Positions 7,966-15,888 of a DNA stretch of 43,021 bases are shown in pieces. Source of the stretch: Clostridiales bacterium. Lineage in GTDB: Bacteria; Bacillota; Clostridia; Christensenellales; Aristaeellaceae. How positions within the stretch are numbered: the first letter of the stretch is position 1; each line of letters starts with the position of its first letter. The translations under genes and the position numbers were made by a program. Location: assembly GCA_012517815.1 (NCBI GenBank), contig JAAYUF010000050.1:69941-112961 (forward strand). The letters are read 5' to 3'. The notes under the pieces were generated by a model. It was not told the DNA's origin. It made no database searches and saw only the letters and a list, made by a program, of their open reading frames with translations.

Positions 7966-8123
7966 CCCCCCCCCCCCGCTCGGTCGGCGCCGCGCAGGGT
8001 TACTCCACCCCCGGAATCGGCGACCCGGCACGTACGCTTATGCTCCGGAAGGACGGTTGGAAACCCGAATGATGGCTTGCGCCGGGTCGGTTTACGGATC
8101 ACCGGCGCGCGGGCCTGCGCCGA

Positions 8124-8160
8124 AAACAGACCGGCCGCCCTGCCGGCGGCCGGTCTGTTT
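8124..8160. terminator. Bidirectional intrinsic terminator between birA and recQ
   Basis: A 16-base perfect stem (8124-8139 with 8145-8160) around CTGCC. The arms begin in AAA and end in TTT, so each strand yields a GC-rich hairpin with a short U-tract (four A at 8123-8126 on one side, three T at 8158-8160 on the other). It fits the convergent arrangement. Confidence 0.8.
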
Positions 8161-8230
8161 GGCAGGGCTGCCCTGCGATTTCGGTGCACGAATGCAGCCA
8201 GGCGCGCGTACGGTTTTCTGCTGTAGACAG

Positions 8231-8263
8231 GGGCGGAAGCGAAGGCGTAGCGGGGCTGCGCCG
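8231..8263 (+). repeat. Dispersed intergenic repeat, copy B
   Basis: Partner of 6558-6590: 29 of 33 bases identical in the core, same orientation, again in a gene-free spacer. Confidence 0.5.
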
Positions 8264-8346
8264 GCCTTGATAAAAAGCCACGGGAGAATCATGCCCAAAG
8301 GTGGCGGCGTTCCTGATCAGGGATCGGATCAACCGTCCGTAGCCCG

Positions 8347-10092
8347 TCAGTCGATCAGCCCCATGCGCCTGAGCCGCACACGGATGGCGTGTGGGGAGCG
8401 CTCGTGCTCCTGCGCAAGCTCGCCGATGGTCGCGTCGCTTTCAAAAGCTTCCCTCAGGCGGGCATCCTCCGGTTTGGTCCAGGGTTTCCCGGCCCGCTGC
8501 CTGTCGGGCGGTTCCGCCGCGAACAGTTCCGGTTCGTCGTCGGGTTCCGGCCGGTTCGGCCGGTACGCGCGGCCCTCAAACCGGCAGATCGTTTCCAGAA
8601 AGGCGTCGCCGTAACGCTCGCGCTTGCTCTCGCCCACGCCCGGCACGCGCAGGAGTTCGTCCCAGGCCAGCGGCTTGATTGAAGCCATCGCCCGCAGCGT
8701 CGCATCCGTGAAGATGACGTAGGCCGGCACGCGCTTTTCTGTGGCCAGGCGCAGCCGCAGTTCCCGCAGCTGCGCATACAGGCTGTCGTCCGCAGTCTCC
8801 GCCGTGGGCGGCGCGTTGCGCCGGGCCGGGTTGCCGGCCGTTGCCTTTGGGGCGGCCGCGGCCTCTTCAAAGGGTTCGCCCGCGCACACGGAGCAGTTGT
8901 CGCAACGGTCCTCCGCCTTCTCCCCAAAGTATTGCAGGATGAACTGGCGCAGGCACCGTTTCGAGGTGCTGTAAAACGTCATCTGCCGCAGACGCTCCAC
9001 GTCGCGGCGGTATGTTTCGGCCTGTTCCTCGGGGGTCAGGTCGGGATTCGGTTCGGCGTGCTCCAGCATCCAGCGCGCGGTCATCACATCCTGCCCGCCG
9101 TAAAGCAGCACGCATTCGGCGGGGCTGCCGTCCCGCCCGGCGCGTCCGGCTTCCTGATAGTAGCTTTCCAGGCTGCGGGGCATGTTGTAATGCGCCACAA
9201 AGCTCACGTCGGATTTATCAATCCCCATGCCAAAGGCGTTGGTCGCCACGATCACGGTTGCCCGGTCGTACTGGAAATCGTCCTGGTTGCGGGCGCGCTC
9301 CTCGTCGGTCAGGCCCGCGTGGTACCGCGTGGCCCGGATGCCGAGCGCCTGCAGCCGGAGGCATACCTCCTCGACCGTCTTGCGGGTCGCGCAGTAAACG
9401 ATGCCGCTCTCCCCCCGATGCCTTTGCACGACGGCCAGCAACGCCTCAAACTTGTCCGCGGGCTTCAGGCTGGAAAACCGGAGATTGGGGCGGTCAAAGC
9501 CCGTTACGCGCACCAGCGGCTCCGCCAGCCGCAAAAGCTTGCGGATGTCCTGATTGACCAGCGGCGTCGCCGTGGCGGTGAACGCCCCCACAGGCGGCCG
9601 CGTTGGCAGGCGCTGGATGAACTCCGGAATGCGCAGGTAGCTGGGTCGGAAATCCTGACCCCATTGGGAAACGCAGTGCGCCTCGTCCACCGCGATCAGC
9701 GAAACGGGGGCTTCCCGGGCGAAGCGGAGAAACTCGGGCGTATCCAGCCGTTCCGGGGCTACGTAGACGATCTTGTACCGGCCCTGCGCCGCCCGGCGAA
9801 GCGCTTCCCGCTGCTGCCCGGGCGTCAGCGAACTGTTGATGTAAGCCGCCGCGACCCCCGCCGCTTTCAGTGCGGCCACCTGATCCTTCATCAGGGAAAT
9901 CAGCGGCGAAACGACCAGCGCAAAGCCTTCCGCAAGCAGCGCCGGTATCTGATAGCAGATCGACTTCCCCGCGCCGGTGGGCATGACGCCCAGCGCGTCG
10001 CGGCCCTCCATCAGGGCGTCGATCAGTTCTTCCTGTCCTTCGCGGAACGCCTCAAACCCGAAGCACCGCCGGAGCACATCCAGTTTTGTCAT
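8347..10092 (-). CDS. recQ: ATP-dependent DNA helicase RecQ with an extra C-terminal helix-turn-helix-like domain
   Basis: A 581-residue 3'-5' helicase for recombination and fork repair. Motifs in order: the RecQ motif 0 region (CFGFEAFREGQ), Walker A MPTGAGKS, the DEAH box VDEAHCVSQWGQDFRPSY, TATAT, and the second RecA lobe with GMGIDKSDV and YYQEAGRAGRDG (arginine finger region). The zinc domain shows CLRQFILQYFGE then CDNCSVC. An HRDC domain follows (about residues 440-505, LYAQLRELRLRLATEKRVPA). After a charged linker, the last 50 residues (WTKPEDARLREAF to IRVRLRRMGLID) look like a SANT/Myb-like DNA-binding module, absent from E. coli RecQ. The start ATG 10092 begins MTKLDVLRRCFGF where the family begins; its ribosome binding site (GGGCGG) is weak. 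It is convergent with birA. Confidence 0.95.
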   Translation of the reverse strand: MTKLDVLRRCFGFEAFREGQEELIDALMEGRDALGVMPTGAGKSICYQIPALLAEGFALVVSPLISLMKDQVAALKAAGVAAAYINSSLTPGQQREALRRAAQGRYKIVYVAPERLDTPEFLRFAREAPVSLIAVDEAHCVSQWGQDFRPSYLRIPEFIQRLPTRPPVGAFTATATPLVNQDIRKLLRLAEPLVRVTGFDRPNLRFSSLKPADKFEALLAVVQRHRGESGIVYCATRKTVEEVCLRLQALGIRATRYHAGLTDEERARNQDDFQYDRATVIVATNAFGMGIDKSDVSFVAHYNMPRSLESYYQEAGRAGRDGSPAECVLLYGGQDVMTARWMLEHAEPNPDLTPEEQAETYRRDVERLRQMTFYSTSKRCLRQFILQYFGEKAEDRCDNCSVCAGEPFEEAAAAPKATAGNPARRNAPPTAETADDSLYAQLRELRLRLATEKRVPAYVIFTDATLRAMASIKPLAWDELLRVPGVGESKRERYGDAFLETICRFEGRAYRPNRPEPDDEPELFAAEPPDRQRAGKPWTKPEDARLREAFESDATIGELAQEHERSPHAIRVRLRRMGLID

Positions 10093-10273
10093 ATCTGCCG
10101 CCCATCCCGCGCCGTCCCGGCCGGCCGCAAGCCGAACCGGACGCCCGCCCGCGGACGGGCTTCTCCTTCCCGGCACGCCGTTATCGCCTGGGAACGGCCT
10201 GCCGTATGCCTGAGGGGCAGCGTTTTTTTTCGTGAGTCGAAGCGCCGCGCCGGTTTACGCGCGCGCCCTGGCG

Positions 10274-11140
10274 TCAGCGGTCCTCAGCCTCCAGCGATAG
10301 CATCGCCTTGACGCGCAGCCCCGCCGCCTTGACGGCGTTCTTGCGCTCCCCCGCCGCAATCAGCGCTTCCATGCTCGCGCGCAGCGTCCGGCCGGCCAGC
10401 AGGCCCTCGAACACGAGCGCTTCCAGCGAGGCTTTGCCGGGCTGCGCGGGGGGCTCCACCGTATCGTGCCATTCCAGCGCCAGGCAGTATTCGCCCCTGT
10501 CGGCCTTGGGGTTGGCCCGCAGGGTTTCCAGCACGGCTGTAACGTCGCCGCGTACGGTAGCCTCGAATTTCTTGGTCAGGTCGCAGCTGGCGCTGACCAG
10601 CGTGTGCGGCAGCACCGCCTCGACGCTTTCCAGCAGGTCGATCACACGGTGCGGCGACTCGTGCACCACCGCGATTTTCGAACGCGCCGCCATGGACAGA
10701 AGCTTCTCGCGCAGCTCGCCCCTGTTGCGCGGCAGGAAACCGTAAAAGGTGAACTCCTCCACCGAAAATCCGCTGACGCTGAGCGCCGCGGCCAGCGCCG
10801 TGGGGCCGGGCACCGCCAGCACCGGGATGCCGCCGGCGATCGCCTCGGCGGTCAGCAGGCTGCCCGGATCGCTGATGCAGGGCGTGCCGGCGTCGGTGGT
10901 CAGCGCCACGTCGATGCTTTCCTCCAGCATCCGGCGGACGATCAGCTCGGCCTTGAAGCGCTCGTTGTGCTCGTGGCAGCTGGTCAGCGGCGTGTGAATG
11001 TCAAAGGCGGCCAGCAGTTTTTGCGTAACGCGCGTATCCTCCGCGGCAATCAGGGCCACATGTTTGAGCGTTTCGACGGCGCGGGGCGGGAAATCGCCCA
11101 GATTGCCAATCGGGGTGGCAACCACGTAGAGCGTGGGCAT
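10274..11140 (-). CDS. rsmI: 16S rRNA (cytidine1402-2'-O)-methyltransferase RsmI
   Basis: A 288-residue SAM-dependent tetrapyrrole-methylase-fold enzyme. The N-terminal signature LYVVATPIGNLGDFPPRAVE, AEDTRVTQKLL and TDAGTPCISDPG are diagnostic. It 2'-O-methylates C1402 in the decoding centre of the small ribosomal subunit. The start ATG 11140 has GGAGGAGG ten bases upstream; the in-frame ATG at 11161 lies over that ribosome binding site and is rejected. The gene follows rsmH by 51 bases on the same strand, and RsmH N4-methylates the same nucleotide, so the two enzymes that make m4Cm1402 are encoded side by side. Confidence 0.95.
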   Translation of the reverse strand: MPTLYVVATPIGNLGDFPPRAVETLKHVALIAAEDTRVTQKLLAAFDIHTPLTSCHEHNERFKAELIVRRMLEESIDVALTTDAGTPCISDPGSLLTAEAIAGGIPVLAVPGPTALAAALSVSGFSVEEFTFYGFLPRNRGELREKLLSMAARSKIAVVHESPHRVIDLLESVEAVLPHTLVSASCDLTKKFEATVRGDVTAVLETLRANPKADRGEYCLALEWHDTVEPPAQPGKASLEALVFEGLLAGRTLRASMEALIAAGERKNAVKAAGLRVKAMLSLEAEDR

Positions 11141-11191
11141 CGTGCGGCGCACCTCCTCCATTCATTCGCAGTACATGAAAACCGGGCGGCG

Positions 11192-12190
11192 CTACCCCCT
11201 GCGGCCTGCGTCCGGGCGATAACCGTTCACCGGCCGGCCCGGCTCCGCTTCCGCGCGTTCAAAAACGCGCAGCTTGGCGCTTCGCGCCCGGGGGTTTATG
11301 TCGGTTTCCTCCTGCGAAGGCTTGATCGCGCCCCCGCCCAGCACGCGGCCCAGCGGCAGTTTCCCGCAGGTGCATACGGGCGCTTTCGGGGGGCATACGC
11401 AGGGGTTTTGCAGGCGGCGGAGGGTGTTTTTTGCAATCCGGTCCTCCAGCGAGTGGAAGGTGATTACCAACAGGCGGCCGCCGGGCGCCAGCAGGTCGAC
11501 CATGTCGGTCAGGGCCTGTTCCAGCGGCGCCAGCTCGTCGTTGAGCGCGATGCGCACCGCCTGAAACGTGCGCCGGGCCGGGTGGCCTTCGTCCTTGCGG
11601 CGCACCGCGCGCGGGATGGCGGCGTCCACCACGGCCACCAGATCCAGCGTGGTGCGCAGGGGCTTCGCGCGCCGCTTCTCCTCCAGCACCTGCGCGATGC
11701 GCGCCGCCCAGCGCTCCTCGCCGTAGTCCGTAAGCACGCGGCGAAACTCCATAGGCGATACCGTCGCCAGATATTCGGCCGCGGTCTGCCCGCCGGACGC
11801 GTCCATTCGCATGTCCAGCGGCGCGTCCTCATGATAGCTGAAACCGCGCTCCGCGCTGTCCAGCTGATGGCTGCTCACGCCCAGGTCGACCAGCGCGCCG
11901 TCCAGCGGCTTTGCTCCCGCGGCGGCCAGCAGCGCCCTGGCGTCGTGAAAATTGCCGTGGATGGCGTGAAAGCCAGGGTACCCGATCAGCCGCTCCGTCG
12001 CGGCGGCGATGGCTTCCAGGTCCCGGTCGATGCCATACAGGGTGGCTGTTCCCCCGGCGGCCGCGAGGATTCCCTCGCTGTGGCCGCCGCCGCCCAGCGT
12101 GCCGTCCAGATAGACGCCGCCGGCTTTGGGGCGGATCCATTCCATCACTTCGTGAAAAAGAACCGGCTGGTGCTTGAATGCGATTGGCAT
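11192..12190 (-). CDS. rsmH: 16S rRNA (cytosine1402-N4)-methyltransferase RsmH
   Basis: A 332-residue MraW/RsmH methyltransferase. It begins FKHQPVLFHEVM, the standard family start, followed by the SAM-binding LDGTLGGGGHSE, VDLGVSSHQLD and FHSLEDRIAKN. A C-terminal cysteine-containing segment (NPCVCPPKAPVCTCGKLP) is typical. The start ATG 12190 was chosen from family homology; the ribosome binding site is weak and a long GC-rich frame upstream is ignored. The usual home of this gene is the dcw cell-division cluster after mraZ; here it is instead next to rsmI, with no division gene nearby. Confidence 0.95.
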   Translation of the reverse strand: MPIAFKHQPVLFHEVMEWIRPKAGGVYLDGTLGGGGHSEGILAAAGGTATLYGIDRDLEAIAAATERLIGYPGFHAIHGNFHDARALLAAAGAKPLDGALVDLGVSSHQLDSAERGFSYHEDAPLDMRMDASGGQTAAEYLATVSPMEFRRVLTDYGEERWAARIAQVLEEKRRAKPLRTTLDLVAVVDAAIPRAVRRKDEGHPARRTFQAVRIALNDELAPLEQALTDMVDLLAPGGRLLVITFHSLEDRIAKNTLRRLQNPCVCPPKAPVCTCGKLPLGRVLGGGAIKPSQEETDINPRARSAKLRVFERAEAEPGRPVNGYRPDAGRRG

Positions 12191-12332
12191 GGCATGTGCC
12201 GCGCGGACCGCCCGCGCCTTCCTTTCCCAGAATGGTTCCGGCCTTATGGGGTTCGACGGGGGTATGGCGGATTCCTCCGCACCGGCGGATCCCCCGCGCA
12301 GGCCGATGCCTCGGCGCAGGGGACCGTCATGG

Positions 12333-12364
12333 AAAAGCCGCCCGAACGGGTCGGTTCGGGCGGC
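12333..12364 (-). terminator. Intrinsic terminator of the valS operon
   Basis: An 11-base perfect stem (12337-12347 with 12354-12364) followed on the minus strand by four T (12336-12333). It lies about 65 bases beyond the valS stop codon. Confidence 0.75.
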
Positions 12365-12427
12365 GGCGTATCCGCAGGGCATTGCCTGTTGCGCCGGAGA
12401 AACGCGCGCGGTTTCAGGGGGCGAAGG

Positions 12428-15082
12428 TTACGCGTCGGCCCGCAACTCGGCGATGCGCTGGGCCAGCGAGGCCAGCATCCCCTGATTGACGGCCATCTTC
12501 TGGCGCTCCTGCTCCACCAGCGCCGCGGGCGCCTTGCCCGTGAAGCCGGGGTTGCTCAGGCGCGCCTCGGCGCGCTCGATCTCCGCGGCGAGGTTGCCGT
12601 GTTCCCTGGTCAGGCGGGCGATCTCCTTGTCGATATCTACCAGCTCGCCCAGCGGGATGCGAATCTCCGCCGACGCGCACACGGCGCTGACCGTCTTTTC
12701 CGCGCCCGTGTCGCCCTTTTGGCCGATAGTCACCGCGCTCACGCCCGCCAGGCGCTGCAGGTAGGGTTCCGCGACCGCCATGGCGTCCTCCCAGCCGGTT
12801 TCGGGGATCAGCGTCACGCGGGTGCGCTTGCCGGGCTGCACCTTCATTTCCGCGCGCAGGTTGCGAATGGTGCGGATCACGTCCATCAGGCCTTCCATCT
12901 GCCGCTCCTCGTCCGCAAAGGCATAGGCGGGAGTCTGCGCCGGCCAGCTGTCGGTAATCAGCATCCCCTGAGCGTCGGGCAGGTGCTGGTACACCTCCTC
13001 GGTCAGGTAGGGCATGAACGGGTGCAGGAGCTTGAGCAGGCTTTCCAGCACGTGGCAGAGCACCGCGCGCACGTTGCGCTTGGGGGCTTCGTCCTCGCCG
13101 GTCAGCCTTCCCTTGGCCATTTTGATGTACCAGTCGCAGAACTCGCTCCACGTGAACTCGTAGATTTTGGTAGCCGAGAGGCCGAAGTCCCCGTCCTCCA
13201 TGTGGGCGCTCACCTCGGCGATGGCCTTCTCCAGCCGGGAGAGAATCCACCTGTCCGGCAGCGTCAGCGCCTCGGGATCGATGGTTTCGCGGGTTTGCAG
13301 GTTCATCAGCACGAAGCGGCTGGCGTTCCACACCTTATTGGCGAAGTTGCGCGCGGCCTCCACCTTCTCGGTGGAAAAGCGGGTGTCGTTGCCGGGGCTG
13401 ATGCCCATCGCCAGCGAGAAGCGCAGCGCGTCCGCGCCGTAGGCGTCGATGATTTCCAGCGGGTCCACGCCGTTGCCCAGGCTTTTGCTCATCTTGCGGC
13501 CCTGCGCGTCGCGCACCAGCCCGTGGATCAGCACGGTGTCAAACGGGGTTTGCCCCATCTGCGCGATGCCGCTGAAAATCATGCGCGCCACCCAGAAGAA
13601 GATGATATCGTACCCCGTCACCAGCATGCTGGTGGGGTAGAAGTACGCAAGGTCCTCGGTCAGGCGCGGCCAGCCCAGGGTGCTAAACGGCCAAAGGCCC
13701 GAGGAGAACCAGGTATCCAGCACATCCTCGTCCTGCCGCAGGCGCGTGCCGCCACACTTTGTGCACTTGTCCGGCGCTTCCCGGCTGACGATGATTTCGC
13801 CGCATTCGTCGCAGTACCAGGCCGGGATGCGGTGCCCCCACCAGAGCTGGCGGCTGATGCACCAGTCGCGGATGTTTTCCATCCAGTTAAAGTAAATCTT
13901 GGAAAAGCGGTCCGGCACGAACTTCGTCTGGCCGCTCTTCACCGCCTCGATGGCGGGCTTGGCCAGCGGTTCCATTTTCACGAACCACTGCAGGCTGGTC
14001 ACGGGGTCCACGGTGGTGTGGCAGCGGTAGCAGGTGCCCACGTTGTGGGTGTAGTCCTCCACCTTCACCAGGTACCCCTGCGCCTCCAGCTCCGCGGCGA
14101 TCAGTTTACGGCACTCATACTCGTGGATGCCCTCAAAACGCCCGGCGTGCTGGTTCATGGTGCCGTCGTCGTTCGTCACGCGAATGATTTCGAGATTGTG
14201 GCGCATGGCCACCTCGAAATCGTTGGGGTCGTGCGCCGGGGTGATCTTCACCGCGCCCGTGCCAAACGCCATATCCACGTAGGCATCCGCCACCACGGGG
14301 ATTTCCTTGTTCACGATGGGCAGGATCACCTTTTTGCCGATCAGGTCGCGGTAGCGCTCATCCTCCGGGTTCACGGCCACGGCGGTGTCGCCCAGCATCG
14401 TTTCGGGCCGCGTGGTCGCCACCGTCACGCCCGCGCCCCCATCCGCGCCGGGGTAATGGATGTGCCAAAGGTGGCTGTGCTGCTCCTCGTATTCCACCTC
14501 GGCGTCGGAAAGGGCCGTGCGGCACACGGGGCACCAGTTGATGATACGGCTGCCGCGGTAGATCAGGCCCTTCTCGTAGAGGTTGACAAACACCTCGCGC
14601 ACGGCCTCGTTGCAGCCCTCGTCCATGGTGAAGCGCTCGCGCGTCCAGTCGCAGCTGGCGCCAAGCCTGCGCTGCTGGCGGTTGATGCGTCCGCCGTACT
14701 CTTCCTTCCACCTCCACGCGCGGCGCAGAAACTCCTCGCGGCTCACCATTTCCTTGGTGAGCCCCTCGGTTTTCATCTGCTCCACGATTTTCACTTCAGT
14801 GGCGATGGAGGCGTGATCGGTGCCCGGCAGCCAAAGCGTCGGGTCGCCCTTCATGCGGTGGTAGCGGATGGGCGCGTCCTGCAGGAGGCAATCCAGCGCG
14901 TGCCCCATGTGCAGCTGCCCGGTGATGTTGGGCGGCGGCATCACAATGGTGTAAGGCTTTTTGCCCGGCACGCGGCGCGCCACAAAAGCGCCGGATTCTT
15001 CCCACATCCGGTAGAGTCTGTCCTCGATCTCCCTGGGGTTATACACCTTGTCCATTTCAAAACTCCCGGCGGATTCGCTCAT
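12428..15082 (-). CDS. valS: Valyl-tRNA synthetase
   Basis: An 884-residue class I aminoacyl-tRNA synthetase charging tRNA-Val. The HIGH-type motif PPPNITGQLHMGHAL is at about residues 50-64, the editing (CP1) domain follows, then GRKMSKSLGNG (KMSKS) near 520, the anticodon-binding domain and a C-terminal coiled-coil arm (about 815-880, DKEIARLTREHGNLAAEIE) that is characteristic of ValRS. Cysteine pairs CPVC and CDEC/CTKC suggest zinc sites. The start ATG 15082 has GGAAGGG nine bases upstream. It lies 21 bases after a small membrane-protein gene, both downstream of a T-box leader that should raise expression when tRNA-Val is uncharged. Confidence 0.97.
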   Translation of the reverse strand: MSESAGSFEMDKVYNPREIEDRLYRMWEESGAFVARRVPGKKPYTIVMPPPNITGQLHMGHALDCLLQDAPIRYHRMKGDPTLWLPGTDHASIATEVKIVEQMKTEGLTKEMVSREEFLRRAWRWKEEYGGRINRQQRRLGASCDWTRERFTMDEGCNEAVREVFVNLYEKGLIYRGSRIINWCPVCRTALSDAEVEYEEQHSHLWHIHYPGADGGAGVTVATTRPETMLGDTAVAVNPEDERYRDLIGKKVILPIVNKEIPVVADAYVDMAFGTGAVKITPAHDPNDFEVAMRHNLEIIRVTNDDGTMNQHAGRFEGIHEYECRKLIAAELEAQGYLVKVEDYTHNVGTCYRCHTTVDPVTSLQWFVKMEPLAKPAIEAVKSGQTKFVPDRFSKIYFNWMENIRDWCISRQLWWGHRIPAWYCDECGEIIVSREAPDKCTKCGGTRLRQDEDVLDTWFSSGLWPFSTLGWPRLTEDLAYFYPTSMLVTGYDIIFFWVARMIFSGIAQMGQTPFDTVLIHGLVRDAQGRKMSKSLGNGVDPLEIIDAYGADALRFSLAMGISPGNDTRFSTEKVEAARNFANKVWNASRFVLMNLQTRETIDPEALTLPDRWILSRLEKAIAEVSAHMEDGDFGLSATKIYEFTWSEFCDWYIKMAKGRLTGEDEAPKRNVRAVLCHVLESLLKLLHPFMPYLTEEVYQHLPDAQGMLITDSWPAQTPAYAFADEERQMEGLMDVIRTIRNLRAEMKVQPGKRTRVTLIPETGWEDAMAVAEPYLQRLAGVSAVTIGQKGDTGAEKTVSAVCASAEIRIPLGELVDIDKEIARLTREHGNLAAEIERAEARLSNPGFTGKAPAALVEQERQKMAVNQGMLASLAQRIAELRADA

Positions 15083-15103
15083 GGTGATCAGCCCTTCCTG
15101 TCG

Positions 15104-15313
15104 TTACATCGGAATGATATCTAAAAGAATCAGCGCGCCAGCCAGCGCCATGGCCAGCCCGGCGACCTTCAGGGGCAACACGGCCCGATCGCCTCCCTGC
15201 TTCCAAACCAGGCTGCTCAGCCGACGCGCGTCCAGCACCAGCAGCGCGCCCATGGCCATCAGCGCGACGCCGGGGATGCTCAGCCGGGAGAGTACGCCCT
15301 GCCAGTATTCCAT
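15104..15313 (-). CDS. Small two-helix membrane protein encoded between T-box and valS
   Basis: A 69-residue protein, MEYWQGVLSRLSIPGVALMA to ALILLDIIPM, with two hydrophobic segments (about residues 13-30 and 48-66) separated by a short basic stretch (DARRLSSLVWKQGGDR). ATG 15313 has AAGGAG seven bases upstream. A longer in-frame version starting at 15526 would run through the T-box terminator and is rejected. It is the first gene of the T-box-controlled unit and ends 21 bases before valS. I do not recognise the family; being under valine-tRNA control suggests a link to valine or branched-chain amino-acid physiology, but it may simply be carried along. Confidence 0.7.
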   Translation of the reverse strand: MEYWQGVLSRLSIPGVALMAMGALLVLDARRLSSLVWKQGGDRAVLPLKVAGLAMALAGALILLDIIPM

Positions 15314-15385
15314 ACCTGCTCCTTCCCGCCCCGGGGGGGGGCGGCTTTGTTCTGCGCCGCGCTTCCCTCCGGCGGCCAAAAAAGC

Positions 15386-15640
15386 AAAAAGCCGCTTCGT
15401 CCGAAGGACGGAGCGGCTCCGTGGTACCACCTTGCTTCGCGGCGGCTTACGCCGTCGCCTTGTAACGCTGTATCGGGCGCACCCGGCAAAACTAACCGGC
15501 CGCGGCGTTTGCCACGGCGGCTTCATCCCGCGCCTTCACGGACGACCTTCCGCGGGCTCAACCTTCCGAACAGCCTTCCAGCCGACGAGCCGTTCTCTCT
15601 GTGGGGTGAGCCGCGTACTCCTCCCGATCCTCAGGCACTG
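15386..15640 (-). promoter_or_regulatory. T-box leader (tRNA-Val responsive) for the valS operon
   Basis: Read on the minus strand, Stem I elements AGAGAGAACGG (near 15600-15590) and a following GGCTGGAAGGCTG are present. The T-box antiterminator sequence AAGGTGGTACCACGG is at 15433-15419, and its TGGT pairs with the ACCA end of tRNA-Val. The terminator stem runs 15418-15390 with a TTCG loop and five T (15390-15386). GTC triplets at 15546-15541 in the 3' side of Stem I are candidate valine specifier codons. The 5' limit is approximate and no clear promoter was found before it; it may start within the spacer after rpmF. Confidence 0.88.
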
Positions 15641-15678
15641 CTGTTGCGGCCGCCCGCGCGGCCTGCCAGTGCGGGAAA

Positions 15679-15699
15679 CAGAAGCGCTTACGCGTTCTG
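15679..15699 (-). terminator. Possible weak terminator overlapping the rpmF stop
   Basis: On the minus strand CAGAACGC, loop GTAA, GCG(C)TTCTG forms a stem with one bulge, followed by TTTCCC. It overlaps the rpmF stop codon. The U-tract is short, so read-through into the T-box leader is possible. Confidence 0.35.
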
Positions 15700-15885
15700 C
15701 TTCTTGTCTTCGGTCATGTCGATGACCTGCTTGCCGTTGTAATAACCGCAGTGTTTGCACACCCGGTGCGAAAGCTTTTTCTGGTGGCACTGCGGGCATT
15801 CGATGATGCCGGGCAGCGTCAGTTTCCAGTTGGCGCGACGGCTGCGGCCGCGGGCACGAGAAATTTTTCCTTTCGGAAGAGCCAT
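15688..15885 (-). CDS. rpmF: 50S ribosomal protein bL32, zinc-ribbon form
   Basis: A 65-residue ribosomal protein with the standard start ALPKGKISRARGRSRRANWK and a four-cysteine zinc ribbon (CPQC and CKHC). The zinc-free paralogue used under zinc starvation in some Bacillota is not seen here. It starts three bases after the stop of the DUF177 gene, the classic conserved pair, and shares its promoter. Confidence 0.97.
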   Translation of the reverse strand: MALPKGKISRARGRSRRANWKLTLPGIIECPQCHQKKLSHRVCKHCGYYNGKQVIDMTEDKKQNA

Positions 15886-15888
15886 GGT

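Larger units (their letters stand above)
7966..8346. other. Spacer between convergent birA and recQ: C12 run, terminator and repeat copy
   Basis: Contains a 12-base C homopolymer (7966-7977) directly after the birA stop, a strong bidirectional terminator (8124-8160) and copy B of the dispersed repeat (8231-8263). No gene is supported. Confidence 0.6.

Noticed and set aside
10222..10239. T8 run as a plus-strand terminator near 10226
   Set aside because: Both flanking genes run on the minus strand and the preceding stem is only five pairs, so no transcript needs it.
10466..15124. A 1552-codon open frame on the plus strand
   Set aside because: It is exactly antisense to rsmI, rsmH and valS, has no ribosome binding site or family resemblance, and is explained by GC-rich codon bias that removes stops from the opposite strand.
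15314..15526. N-terminal extension of the small membrane protein
   Set aside because: It would be translated from the T-box antiterminator/terminator region; the internal ATG 15313 has a proper ribosome binding site.
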